This document shows, one piece after another, positions 9,568 to 18,098 of a stretch of DNA of 64,000 bases. Numbering within the stretch: position 1 is the first letter of the stretch; the number at the start of each line of letters is the position of its first letter. Origin of the DNA: Prevotella heparinolytica (GTDB lineage Bacteria > Bacteroidota > Bacteroidia > Bacteroidales > Bacteroidaceae); the NCBI RefSeq assembly GCF_004342845.1, contig NZ_SLXB01000003.1, positions 62,001 through 126,000 of the forward strand. The letters are read 5' to 3'. Under the pieces are notes generated by a model. That model did not search any database. It was not told the origin of the DNA and saw nothing but the letters and a program-made list of their open reading frames with translations. The translations under genes and the position numbers were made by a program.

Positions 9568-9606
9568 TATAAGGCTACCTCAGAACGCCTCTGCTACTTT
9601 CTTTCG

Positions 9607-9678
9607 GGTGTGGAGTTATACGGAATCACGGAACATCATTCATAAATAAAACCGTGTTAAACCGCATAACTCCACACC
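9607..9678 (+). terminator. Long imperfect hairpin after rseP
   Basis: GGTGTGGAGTTATACGG (9607-9623) pairs with 9662-9678 at 16 of 17 positions, and an inner CACGG/CCGTG pair extends it. There is no clear T-run, so it may protect the mRNA end as much as terminate. Confidence 0.5.
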
Positions 9679-9819
9679 TGATATTAATGGTTTCTAAAGA
9701 GAGAAACAAAGAACAGACTGACCTCATTTCAGGAGAAGAGCTGGTCGGAAATAGGAGTTCTTTCTTTTGATTTTATTTTACATACTATCAAAAATCTCAC
9801 TCGTTTTTTAGCGCATATC

Positions 9820-9936
9820 CATTCACTCACTGAGTGAACCACATTCAGTCAGGGACTGAAATGGTTTCTCTCGCCGACTGAAATGGTTTCAGTCGGCGAC
9901 TGATTCCCCCCTCTTCAGAAGTACTTCTGGGAGGGG
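9820..9936. repeat. 22-23 bp dyad tandem array (four units) with palindromic boundary
   Basis: Four units start at 9820, 9842, 9865 and 9887. Each contains a short dyad: CACTCACTGAGTG, TCAGTCAGGGACTGA, or TCAGTCGGCGACTGA; units 3 and 4 together form a perfect 13-bp inverted repeat (9871-9883 with 9887-9899). The array ends in CCCCCCTCTT, the 14-bp palindrome CAGAAGTACTTCTG (9916-9929), then GGAGGGG. The same dyad form and boundary recur at 47565-47660. Confidence 0.8.
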
Positions 9937-10020
9937 TAAAAGAAAGAAGAGAGTTCTTTGTCCAGAAGGTAAAAAAGATTTACTAATACACATAAAACAT
10001 CGCCATATTTATCATGGCGC

Positions 10021-10341
10021 TATCTTTGTGATGCCTTCAAATCGAGTTTTACCTACTTCGGCAGATACAGTCGCTCTTTCCCTATAAAGAACATGTTTTT
10101 AGGGGGCTGATGAGTATTGACAATGCCGATGCAACAATCAGCCATGATTGGGACATCGTCATTATTGGACTTTCAGCAAAAGAAGCGCAGATGCTTATCT
10201 GTCAGCATGGAGGTTCGAGAAAGCGGATGCCGTCTATTTCAAAGAGTTTTAGCGTATGAAGGAAAATATAAGCCACAGCTGCTTTCGAGAAACTCGCAAA
10301 GAAACAACAAACCCTTTCTTTACATGTTCGTAAAGAAAGGG
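10021..10341 (+). ncRNA. Candidate independent transcript (small RNA or 49-codon gene)
   Basis: TATCTTTG (10021-10028) is a perfect -7 box, preceded by the inverted repeat CGCCAT/ATGGCG (10001-10019), which could be an operator. About 310 bases later a perfect 12-bp hairpin terminates the unit. Inside, ATG at 10110 opens a 49-codon frame (MSIDNADATISHDWDIVIIG...) preceded by AGGGGG, a plausible ribosome site. I do not recognise the peptide. It could equally be a noncoding RNA or chance. Confidence 0.3.
10312..10341 (+). terminator. Perfect 12-bp terminator hairpin
   Basis: CCCTTTCTTTAC (10312-10323), six-base loop, GTAAAGAAAGGG (10330-10341), followed by ATTGTTCT. It lies between the candidate small transcript and the end of ddh on the other strand, so it could serve either. 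Confidence 0.65.
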
Positions 10342-10413
10342 ATTGTTCTATTAAGAAATTCATTTACCGCTCTCTCCCACAAACAGAGCAAGAAATAAAA
10401 CTTTGCGGCATAC

Positions 10414-11313
10414 CTATACCAAGTGACCGATCCATTCTTCCCGCTCACCGGGCAACAAATCGATAACAGGAATTTCTATCATCGTATAGCAACCCGGTTG
10501 CCGGCGCATGGCGGCACGAGCCGCGCATACCAATATTTGGGCGGTAAGGGCAGGGTTGTTGATGCGCATGTTGAACTCGAAAAGCTGGTTCTGCGTTTTG
10601 CCCGACACCCCTTTGCGGGTCAGGTTTACACCATGCCCCATATCGAGCAAGGCATCCACGCTCGGAACAAGCTTGACGTGCGTCTCGTCATTCACAAAAT
10701 AGGGGTCGGCCTTGATGGCGGCGGCCACCTTGCCGAAATCATAACCTTCTTTCAGTTCGATGTACACCATGCGGCGATGGATGCCGGTCCCGGTAGGAAT
10801 GGTCATGGAAAGAGCCGCCTTCACCCCCTCGACGGCCTTTACGGCTACCGTATGCCCCATGCTCATGCCCGGGCCGAAATTCGTATAAGTAATGCCTTTG
10901 GGGGCGATGGCCTCGAGCAATGCACGGACAATGGAGTCGCTTCCCGGATCCCAACCGGCCGATATGACAGCCACCGTATCGTGTGCCTTGGCCACCGCAT
11001 CGAGCGTGCGGCGCAAAGCCGGAATACCCGCATGGACATCAAAACTGTCTACCGTACGGACGCCTAAAGCCAGAAACTCTTTCGCATATTCCTCGACCTT
11101 GCGGGTAGGCGTACAAAGGATAGCCACATCTACATTCCGCAACTCTTTGACGATCTTTACGACGGGATATTCCCTCAGTTCCGCAGGGCAATCATCGGCG
11201 CCGGAACGACGTACCACACCGGCAATCTCAAAATCGGAGGCTGCCTGCAGGGCCTCAAGTACGTAACGACCGATATTGCCATACCCCACAACAGCTGCTC
11301 TTACCTTTTTCAT
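10414..11313 (-). CDS. ddh: meso-Diaminopimelate D-dehydrogenase
   Basis: 299 residues. The enzyme makes meso-DAP directly from tetrahydrodipicolinate with NADPH and ammonia, supplying lysine and peptidoglycan cross-links in one step. The N-terminal Rossmann motif is VVGYGNIGRYVLEAL, and SAGWDPGSDSIVRALLEA plus FGPGMSMGHTVAVK are hallmarks of this family, distinct from DapB. It is transcribed alone and leftwards with its own -7 box. Confidence 0.94.
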   Translation of the reverse strand: MKKVRAAVVGYGNIGRYVLEALQAASDFEIAGVVRRSGADDCPAELREYPVVKIVKELRNVDVAILCTPTRKVEEYAKEFLALGVRTVDSFDVHAGIPALRRTLDAVAKAHDTVAVISAGWDPGSDSIVRALLEAIAPKGITYTNFGPGMSMGHTVAVKAVEGVKAALSMTIPTGTGIHRRMVYIELKEGYDFGKVAAAIKADPYFVNDETHVKLVPSVDALLDMGHGVNLTRKGVSGKTQNQLFEFNMRINNPALTAQILVCAARAAMRRQPGCYTMIEIPVIDLLPGEREEWIGHLV

Positions 11314-11355
11314 CTTTTTATTGTTTTTATTTATCAGTTTTCTACTTTATAGGCG

Positions 11356-11363
11356 CAAAAGTA
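11356..11363 (-). promoter_or_regulatory. Predicted -7 box for ddh
   Basis: Plus-strand CAAAAGTA reads TACTTTTG on the minus strand, matching TAnnTTTG, about 43 bases before the ddh ATG. Confidence 0.5.
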
Positions 11364-11495
11364 AGCTTTTTAGTTCACATTCATCTACAAGAAGCCTCAA
11401 AGTTTTACATCGCTTTCTCTTTTTTGTGACCGGAATTCCGATAATAATGCTTACATTCGCAGGTGATAAGATATAGAATACAAAAGGATAGGATT

Positions 11496-12101
11496 ATGAT
11501 AGAATACATCAAAGGCGAAATAGCCGAACTGAGACCGGCTACCGCAGTGATAGACTGCAACGGATTGGGATATGGCATCAATATCTCCTTAAACACATAC
11601 GCCGCCATACAGGGCAAAAAAGAATGCAAGCTCTATATACATGAAGCCATACGCGAAGATGCCTACACGCTCTACGGCTTTGCCAACAAGCAAGAGCGGG
11701 AACTGTTTCTGTTGCTTATCTCCGTATCGGGCATCGGAGGGAATACCGCGCGCATGATTCTTTCGGCACTTTCGCCGTCAGAGCTGATAAATGTCATCAG
11801 TACGGAGAATGCAACCCTGCTGAAAACCGTCAAAGGCATCGGTCTGAAAACAGCCCAACGGGTGATTGTTGACTTGAAAGACAAAATAAAAACCGACAGT
11901 GTGGCAACCGCCGACGCCACAGGAGCAATGGGGATATTGGCATCAAGCATCAATGTACAAGTGCAGGAAGAAGCGATAGCCGCCCTCACCATGCTTGGTT
12001 TTGCAACGGCTCCCTCGCAGAAAGTGGTACTCGCCATTCTGCAAGAAGAGCCCAAAGCTCCGGTGGAGCAGGTCATCAAACTGGCACTGAAAAGAATGTG
12101 A
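11496..12101 (+). CDS. ruvA: Holliday junction branch migration protein RuvA
   Basis: 201 residues from ATG 11496 ([20 protein letters not shown]), the standard RuvA start; an upstream in-frame start adds 11 unlikely residues. RuvA tetramers hold the four-way junction for the RuvB motor. Visible parts are the N-terminal OB fold, the helix-hairpin-helix pairs ([17 protein letters not shown] and [20 protein letters not shown]), and the C-terminal domain that contacts RuvB ([12 protein letters not shown] onward). ruvB and ruvC are not in the window. Confidence 0.95.
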   Translation: MIEYIKGEIAELRPATAVIDCNGLGYGINISLNTYAAIQGKKECKLYIHEAIREDAYTLYGFANKQERELFLLLISVSGIGGNTARMILSALSPSELINVISTENATLLKTVKGIGLKTAQRVIVDLKDKIKTDSVATADATGAMGILASSINVQVQEEAIAALTMLGFATAPSQKVVLAILQEEPKAPVEQVIKLALKRM

Positions 12102-12102
12102 A

Positions 12103-12191
12103 TTAGCGGTTAGTTGATTAACGGTTAGTGGTTAGTGACCGGCTTCAAGCCTTATTCTTAATAACGCAGTTCACTAATCACTAACCGCTAA
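12103..12191. terminator. Bidirectional hairpin between ruvA and the M24 peptidase
   Basis: TTAGCGGTTAGTTGATTA near 12103-12120 pairs with TAATCACTAACCGCTAA at 12175-12191. It fills the convergent gap and abuts the stop codon at 12193. The GGTTAGTG motif is repeated again near 13410-13435. Confidence 0.55.
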
Positions 12192-12192
12192 C

Positions 12193-13356
12193 TTAAACTT
12201 CAACAATCTCTTCTTTGCATAGCGTGAGTTTCTCCACTCCTTCTTCCGTAACTGCCCAAGAATTTTCGATACCCACGGGGCCTATGCCGGGAAGAACAAT
12301 CTTCGGTTCCAATGCAAAGACCATACCCGGTTCGAGTTCCTGCTTCATGCGTGGAGCCAGCACAGGCATCTCGTTTATCTCCAGACCGATGCCGTGACCG
12401 ATGAATTTGGCTTTTTGGGTTGTCCCCATAAAATTGTCGGCAAACCCGGCTTTGGTCACCATATCGATGGCTATATTATAAAGGTCCTCACAAACAACTC
12501 CGGGTTTGGCTTTCTCGGCCACGGCTTCTTGTATCTCCAAACAAGTCTGATGCGCAGCGTATGCTTTCTCCGGTAGCCTACCGATGGAGAATACCCGACT
12601 CATATCACCCATATAGCCATAAAAGTTTCCTCCCATATCCACCATAAAGCTCTGCCCCGGCTGCAATAAAGAACCATCCACGCCAATGGGAAGCGAAGGG
12701 TCAAGACCTCTGCCTCCCAAGGCAAAATCATAAGGAGAAGGACTCAGGGCATTGTCTCCGGCCAAAAGACTACCCATAAAAATCTCCATGCTCTGTCCGA
12801 ATGTCCGGAAAATGCCCAAACCGCCTTCCAAGCGCATCAAGCGCTCTATTTCAACGGAAAGTTGCCGGTCGGTCATTCCCGGCTGATAGACCGAGGGTAT
12901 CTGTTCGTATGCCTTGGCATGTGCAATGCCGGAACGGCGGAACATCTCAATCTCCATATCGGTCTTTATGCTCCGAGCTTTCCGTATAAGCGAAGTGCCG
13001 CAAGGAACAACCTCCGTCTTCGGGAAGCATGCCGCCAAACGGTTATACTCCGTAAACGCGAGTTCATCTCCCTCCAGCATCAACCTGGAAGGTATGGACA
13101 ATCCGCATTCGTCCAACAGTTCAGGAAGCTGCTCGGGCTTACGGATGGGATGCACGTGCTCTCCTGTCATATTATTGGGACGCTTGATGAATAAACGGGC
13201 AGGAGCATGCAATGGCAAATACAGGTAGCCGCTTACGACGCGTCCATACGTATACAGCAGATTGACATTGCAAGTGATGAGGGCGGCGTCAATGTCTTGT
13301 TGAGCCATCAGAGAGCGAATCCTGTCGCGTCTCAATTTTAATTCCGGTAGTAACAT
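12193..13356 (-). CDS. M24-family metallopeptidase (Xaa-Pro aminopeptidase-like)
   Basis: 387 residues. An N-terminal creatinase-like domain (about 1-130) precedes a pita-bread catalytic domain. The five metal ligands look intact: two Asp in VDMGGNFYGYMGDMSRVF, His in KFIGHGIGLEINEMP, Glu in FALEPKIVLPG, and Glu in GPVGIENSWAV. Members remove N-terminal residues before proline; the exact substrate here is not defined and creatinase-type relatives exist. No signal peptide, so probably cytosolic. It is monocistronic with its own -7 box. Confidence 0.88.
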   Translation of the reverse strand: MLLPELKLRRDRIRSLMAQQDIDAALITCNVNLLYTYGRVVSGYLYLPLHAPARLFIKRPNNMTGEHVHPIRKPEQLPELLDECGLSIPSRLMLEGDELAFTEYNRLAACFPKTEVVPCGTSLIRKARSIKTDMEIEMFRRSGIAHAKAYEQIPSVYQPGMTDRQLSVEIERLMRLEGGLGIFRTFGQSMEIFMGSLLAGDNALSPSPYDFALGGRGLDPSLPIGVDGSLLQPGQSFMVDMGGNFYGYMGDMSRVFSIGRLPEKAYAAHQTCLEIQEAVAEKAKPGVVCEDLYNIAIDMVTKAGFADNFMGTTQKAKFIGHGIGLEINEMPVLAPRMKQELEPGMVFALEPKIVLPGIGPVGIENSWAVTEEGVEKLTLCKEEIVEV

Positions 13357-13383
13357 CTATTGGTCATTTATGGCTTTGAGGTG

Positions 13384-13391
13384 CAAATATA
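13384..13391 (-). promoter_or_regulatory. Predicted -7 box for the M24 peptidase gene
   Basis: Plus-strand CAAATATA is TATATTTG on the minus strand (TAnnTTTG), 27 bases before the ATG. Confidence 0.5.
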
Positions 13392-13464
13392 TAGAAAAAA
13401 GTGTAAATAGAGATTAGTGAACAGCGGTTAGTGCACACATCGTTCATGCCGCCTTGCAAAAAAT

Positions 13465-13549
13465 GCGCTGCCCGAGTACCGGAATATCTGTTTGTGCACC
13501 ACTTTCTTTTCGTAATATGCAAACAGATATTCCGATACCCGGGCAGCGC
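13465..13549 (-). terminator. Long inverted repeat ending the SusCD operon
   Basis: Arms of about 33 bases (13465-13498 and 13518-13549) pair almost fully; the tips are GCGCTGCCCG and CGGGCAGCGC and the inner parts GGAATATCTGTTTG and AAACAGATATTCC. It lies just past the end of the last SusD gene and is unusually long for a terminator. Confidence 0.6.
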
Positions 13550-13596
13550 CGAAGGGGCATTCGGAACGGTTTTACCCTCTCATCGCAGGGAGGCCG

Positions 13597-15243
13597 TTAC
13601 CAACCTTTGTTTTGACCCAACTTGTTATTTTTCAGATATTCCGCTTGGGGAATAGGATAGAGATTCATCTTCTCGTCCCACGAACGGGTCTCGAGCAGTT
13701 CTTTCCTATACACCGGCTTTCCGTCTTGCAAGGTGATTCGCACACAATAAATGTTCTTCGTGCTTTCACCTATTTTCCAACGCCGGATATCCCAAAAGCG
13801 ATGATCCTCAAAAGCCAGTTCCACCCGGCGCTCGCGACGGATACTTTCCTTGAAAGCGTCTCCAACGGCCGTCACCGGAGGCATCTTGGCCGCAGCTCTC
13901 ACTTGATTCAGGGCAGCCCGCGCCGAGAGATGAAAAGTGGCATCCGTATAATCGGCTCCCCGCCACTCATTCATTGCTTCGGCATAATTCAGCAATACCT
14001 CGGCATAGCGGAACAGCGCATAGTGATGCGGTTTCTTCCGTTCTTTGGAAGGAACCAGCGACACGGTTTCATTCATATACTTCTTCAGGTAATACCCCGT
14101 CTTCGTGGTCCCCGCCGTTCCCGCACCGTCCTTGCCTCCTTCGTGAGCCTCGATGACGGTATGCATCCATGTGTCTCCGTTGCAAAGAACGGTATGATAA
14201 AAACGGGGGTCTCTGTTTGCATACGGATTGGCTCCGGGGGCCAGGGCTGTCCAGTCAAAGTCAGTGCCGTCTGCCATCTGAAAAGCGTCGACCAGATTTT
14301 GTGTAGGCACATTACCGGTCTTCCCTTTTTCATAACTGATGGGAAGATTGGTTACCTCATAATCGAAAGTATCTCCCGAACGACGTTCGAAGATGAGCTG
14401 TGAAGACTTCAGTACCTCATTGCCACCATCTTTATGATACAATGGGTCCTTGTCTATCGGCGGCAACGAATAATTTCCCGCTTCGATAAGGGCGTAGGCT
14501 GCCTTTGCCGCGGCTTCCCAACGTGATGCTTCTTGCGCCGTATTGTGCAAGGGACTGGCGGCATAAAGCAGCGCACGGGCTTTCAGAGCCTGAGCCGTCC
14601 CTTTCGTGACACGACCGCTTTCGGCCCAGAAATCTTTCTGGCGCACAGGCAAATGTTGAGCAGCCTCATCGCATTCGCGGCAAATGAAGTTTATCACTTC
14701 ATGAAACGCTGTTTTTTCCACATTGTTAATCTCGTCCGTCGTATAGGTACGGGTCAGCAAAGGAATGTCTCCGTATCGCTTGGCCAACTCAAAAAAGAAA
14801 AAGGCACGCAATACCCGCAGTTCCTGCCCGTACATATTCGCTTTGGCAATGTCTTCATCGTAGGTGTCGTTCCACCGGAAACGCTCCAGACGCTGGGGCG
14901 AGTAATTCTCTAAGAAAGAGTTGCAAGAACGAATCGCTCCATAGCATCTTCCCCATACATCGTCTACCGTATTGACGGGATTCCAGGCGTTGTTATAGAA
15001 TGTATGCACACTATTGTCGCTCCAAATATAGACGGAATTATCGGTTGCCGACTCGCGCAAGGCGCCTCCGATGCCTCCCAATTCGTCGGGAAGTCTGCTA
15101 TATACATAAGTAGCCAATCCCCTGACATTATCAAAATAAGCAAATGCCTCCTCGCGCGTCAATCCGGTAGTCTCGTCCAGCTCGAGCAGACCGCAACCGG
15201 AGACAGAGAGCATCAAACCTGCCATCACAATATACTTTTTCAT
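13597..15243 (-). CDS. RagB/SusD family outer-membrane lipoprotein (second pair)
   Basis: 548 residues. A lipoprotein signal ends LMLSVSGC (Cys17), then the SusD-type helical fold with tetratricopeptide-like helices. C-terminal hallmarks are ALFRYAEVLLNYAEAMNEW, IRRERRVELAFEDHRFWDIRRWK and the final NPIPQ-like LYPIPQAEYLKNNKLGQNKGW. SusD proteins cap the SusC barrel and bind the nutrient outside the cell. It follows its SusC partner by 12 bases. The ligand cannot be read from sequence. Confidence 0.92.
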   Translation of the reverse strand: MKKYIVMAGLMLSVSGCGLLELDETTGLTREEAFAYFDNVRGLATYVYSRLPDELGGIGGALRESATDNSVYIWSDNSVHTFYNNAWNPVNTVDDVWGRCYGAIRSCNSFLENYSPQRLERFRWNDTYDEDIAKANMYGQELRVLRAFFFFELAKRYGDIPLLTRTYTTDEINNVEKTAFHEVINFICRECDEAAQHLPVRQKDFWAESGRVTKGTAQALKARALLYAASPLHNTAQEASRWEAAAKAAYALIEAGNYSLPPIDKDPLYHKDGGNEVLKSSQLIFERRSGDTFDYEVTNLPISYEKGKTGNVPTQNLVDAFQMADGTDFDWTALAPGANPYANRDPRFYHTVLCNGDTWMHTVIEAHEGGKDGAGTAGTTKTGYYLKKYMNETVSLVPSKERKKPHHYALFRYAEVLLNYAEAMNEWRGADYTDATFHLSARAALNQVRAAAKMPPVTAVGDAFKESIRRERRVELAFEDHRFWDIRRWKIGESTKNIYCVRITLQDGKPVYRKELLETRSWDEKMNLYPIPQAEYLKNNKLGQNKGW

Positions 15244-15255
15244 CGTTCTTTGTCT

Positions 15256-18069
15256 TTAAAAGTTAACACTCAGTCCGAAGTAAACGGAAATCATATCCGG
15301 ATAATTCACTCTCAAGTTTTCGCTGTTCAGGTACTTCACGTGATCCAGCGAGAAAAGATTGTTGGCACGGGCATAAACCTGCGCCTTTCTTATCTTCAGT
15401 TTTTGCATCCATGCCGAAGGCAGATTATAATAGACATTCAGATTGCGCAACTTCAAATAATCACCATTTTCCAACCATTGCGTACTGTTTCTGAAGTTAT
15501 TGGCATTATCTTCGGTCGTCAGTCGTGGAACGTTGGCCACATCTTTCGTCTCTTCCGTCCAGCGGATTCTGTCTTTCAGATACCAAGTGGAAATATTTGT
15601 ATTATTGCGCAACGGCCAATAGACACTCTCTGTGTTAAGCATCACGCTGTATCCTCCGATGCCTTGAAAAAGCGCATCCACACCGAAGCCTTTGTATTCA
15701 AAGCCGATATTGATGCCATAATACAGGTCGGGAATCATTCCCGACTTCCCGATGGCCTTCACGTCGTTCTTGTCTATGACGTTGTCATTGTTCAGGTCTC
15801 TGTATTTCACATCGCCCGGACGAACTTCCGAAAAGCGTTGCACGGGACTGTTCTTTATATCATCCGCATCACGGAAATAGCCGATGGCCTCCAAACCGAA
15901 AATCTGCCCCAGCCGATGACCTTTGGCAGAGAGGTAATCATAAGGCAGATGGCCCTCTCCGTTTTCAACGACCTTGGTACGGACATACGCCGCGTTAACC
16001 CCCGCATAATACTTGAAGTTCTTGCCTCCGCGTTTCCACATGGCCGAAAGTTCGGCTCCTTTCGTATCTACTCTGCCCGCATTCATACCGGGCACTTCCA
16101 CCCCGATGGCTGAAGAGATCAGGCCTTTCCCGTCGATGAGAATCTTTGAACGCCGGTCGTAAAAAATATCCGCCGAAAGAGACAAACTCTTCCACAACGA
16201 CACATCTATGCCCACATTGTATTTGTCGGCCACCTCCAGATCAAGCCTCTCCATGGCCAGTTTCCCTTCCGTCAGGCTGGTTCCCGCGGAGGTGTTGGCA
16301 TCCTTGAAATGATAAGAGCCTGTGCCTATCCAATATTGTCTGTCAAGCGCATAGTCATACAGGTCATAGCCCGAACGTCCGTACGAAGCCCGCAGTTTCA
16401 AATAATCCATTGTCGGAACCGCTTTCATGAAAGCCTCGTTCGAGAGCAGCCATGCGGCAGAAACAGCCGGGAAAAACCTATATTTGTCGTTCTTGGCAAG
16501 CACACTGCTGCCGAAACAGTTGGCCACCACATCCAGAAAGTAACGGTTGTCGTAGTTATAGCCGGCCGTTCCGAGTATATATTGGCGATAACGGCTGTTG
16601 TTCCGGCCGCTCAGTGTCATCGACTCATGGCGGAACATGGCGGCGGCTGTCAGCTCGTGCTTGTGCCGGAAACGATGATAACTCAGCTTGCCTTCAAAGT
16701 TGGTGTGGATGTATTGATTGGCAAAACCGGAATTGCTAATTTGCAACTCGTTGTTAGCATTGCCATAATGCGTATACACAGGATTTCCTTGCGCATCTTT
16801 CTCCACCGTCTGATAGCGGAAACCTTTATGTCCCGTTTCCTGGTAAGTGGCATTGTTGTCGTAAGCCACTGCCAATTCCGCACTTAAGCCGGGGGTCAGC
16901 ATGGAAAGGTCCTGCAACATGCGCAGGTCTGCCTGCAACATGCGCTGATTCAGCTTATAATAGCCTTCGTCCGCAAGGCGTGCGATGGGATTTGTTTTCA
17001 AGATATTATTTCCTCCCCACTCGCCTTCCCGGGTTTTCAGGGGGAAAGCGGCAGAAGGAGTATTGTAAAGCAAACCGAACAATGCCGTTTCGTTGGCATA
17101 CGGGCGGTTGGTCTCGCGCAGCATACCCAGCATACTTAACTTCAGACGGGTCACATTCGATACATCCACATCCAGATTCATCCGAAGATTCAGGAAATAT
17201 TTCTTCATTTGCGAATTATAGCGTTCGGTATAATCGGTATATTTCGTATTCAGCAACCCCATGTCGTTCTTATAATTCAGTGTTGTGAAGTAGCGCAGGC
17301 GCTTACCGCCTCCGCGAAAAAAGATATCCAGTTGATGATTGACGGTATGATTGCGCAAGGCTTCTTTCTGCCAGTCTACATTGGGATACAAGTCGTTGCT
17401 TCCATCCGCATTGCGAAAGCCGTCGGCATCCATATCAGGCTGAAGCCCATCGTTCCTGAGCGCCTCGTTACGAGCCAATGCATACGTATGGGCATCGGCA
17501 AACTCCGGTTGGTTGACAGGCAGCCCCCACCCGTACTTATAGTCCACGCGAATATCTTTCTTGTTGTACTCTCCTCGTTTCGTAGTCACCACAATCACTC
17601 CGTTGGCTCCTCTACCTCCCCACAAGGCAGTGGCTGCCCCGTCTTTCAATACAGATATCGATTCTATTTCCGATAGATTGACAAACTCCATCGGACGTAC
17701 AAAGCCATCTACCACAATCAAAGGGGCATCGCCGTTCAAAGACCCGCGCCCGCGTATGTTCAAACGCGATTTTTCCGTATTCCAGGCTGTATTCTGCATC
17801 ACGCTCAAACCCGGCAGTAATCCGTAAAGGGCATTGTAGGGGCTCACTACGGCGTTCTTCTCCAACTCGTCCGCATAGACGGTAGAAACAGATTGTGTCT
17901 TCCGCTTCTCTCCGGAGGCATACATCCCCAGATCCACGTTTTTATTCTCGGTATTATTTTGCAATAAGAGAGTTCCGCTCTCCTTCTTATCCTCCTTTAT
18001 GTTCGTCTGCGCCGCTCCGGAGGCCACGAACACAAAGGAAAAAGCGATTGTATATATTACTTTCTTCAT
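15256..18069 (-). CDS. SusC-like TonB-dependent transporter lacking the N-terminal extension (second pair)
   Basis: 937 residues: signal peptide (to about residue 20), a short linker, the plug domain (ELEKNAVVSPYNALYGLLPG to ISVLKDGAATALWGGRGANG and VIVVTTKRG), then a 22-strand-type barrel ending VYFGLSVNF. Unlike its neighbour it has no carboxypeptidase-regulatory-like domain before the plug, so it is about 120 residues shorter. The GGRGANGVI signature marks the SusC clan. It imports a ligand captured by its SusD using TonB energy. It begins 29 bases after the preceding SusD. Confidence 0.92.
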   Translation of the reverse strand: MKKVIYTIAFSFVFVASGAAQTNIKEDKKESGTLLLQNNTENKNVDLGMYASGEKRKTQSVSTVYADELEKNAVVSPYNALYGLLPGLSVMQNTAWNTEKSRLNIRGRGSLNGDAPLIVVDGFVRPMEFVNLSEIESISVLKDGAATALWGGRGANGVIVVTTKRGEYNKKDIRVDYKYGWGLPVNQPEFADAHTYALARNEALRNDGLQPDMDADGFRNADGSNDLYPNVDWQKEALRNHTVNHQLDIFFRGGGKRLRYFTTLNYKNDMGLLNTKYTDYTERYNSQMKKYFLNLRMNLDVDVSNVTRLKLSMLGMLRETNRPYANETALFGLLYNTPSAAFPLKTREGEWGGNNILKTNPIARLADEGYYKLNQRMLQADLRMLQDLSMLTPGLSAELAVAYDNNATYQETGHKGFRYQTVEKDAQGNPVYTHYGNANNELQISNSGFANQYIHTNFEGKLSYHRFRHKHELTAAAMFRHESMTLSGRNNSRYRQYILGTAGYNYDNRYFLDVVANCFGSSVLAKNDKYRFFPAVSAAWLLSNEAFMKAVPTMDYLKLRASYGRSGYDLYDYALDRQYWIGTGSYHFKDANTSAGTSLTEGKLAMERLDLEVADKYNVGIDVSLWKSLSLSADIFYDRRSKILIDGKGLISSAIGVEVPGMNAGRVDTKGAELSAMWKRGGKNFKYYAGVNAAYVRTKVVENGEGHLPYDYLSAKGHRLGQIFGLEAIGYFRDADDIKNSPVQRFSEVRPGDVKYRDLNNDNVIDKNDVKAIGKSGMIPDLYYGINIGFEYKGFGVDALFQGIGGYSVMLNTESVYWPLRNNTNISTWYLKDRIRWTEETKDVANVPRLTTEDNANNFRNSTQWLENGDYLKLRNLNVYYNLPSAWMQKLKIRKAQVYARANNLFSLDHVKYLNSENLRVNYPDMISVYFGLSVNF

Positions 18070-18098
18070 ACTTGGTTTCTATTTAAAAGTCAGGCTTA

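Larger units (their letters stand above)
9568..10413 (+). other. 846-base gene-poor region between convergent rseP and ddh
   Basis: From left to right it holds a long hairpin after rseP, a four-unit 22-23 bp dyad array ending in an AGAAGTACTTCT palindrome, then a promoter-like box, a possible 49-codon ORF and a strong terminator hairpin (all listed separately). I see no recognisable gene or gene remnant in it. Confidence 0.7.

Noticed and set aside
10117..10398. 93-codon ORF in the gene-poor region
   Set aside because: Starts at TTG, reads through a perfect terminator hairpin and has no recognisable composition; the 49-codon frame at 10110 is the better, still weak, candidate.
13612..14403. 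Long plus-strand ORFs opposite the SusCD genes (also 15004-16113, 18114-19193, 22109-22960)
   Set aside because: Each is antisense to a clearly functional SusC or SusD gene and resembles no protein.
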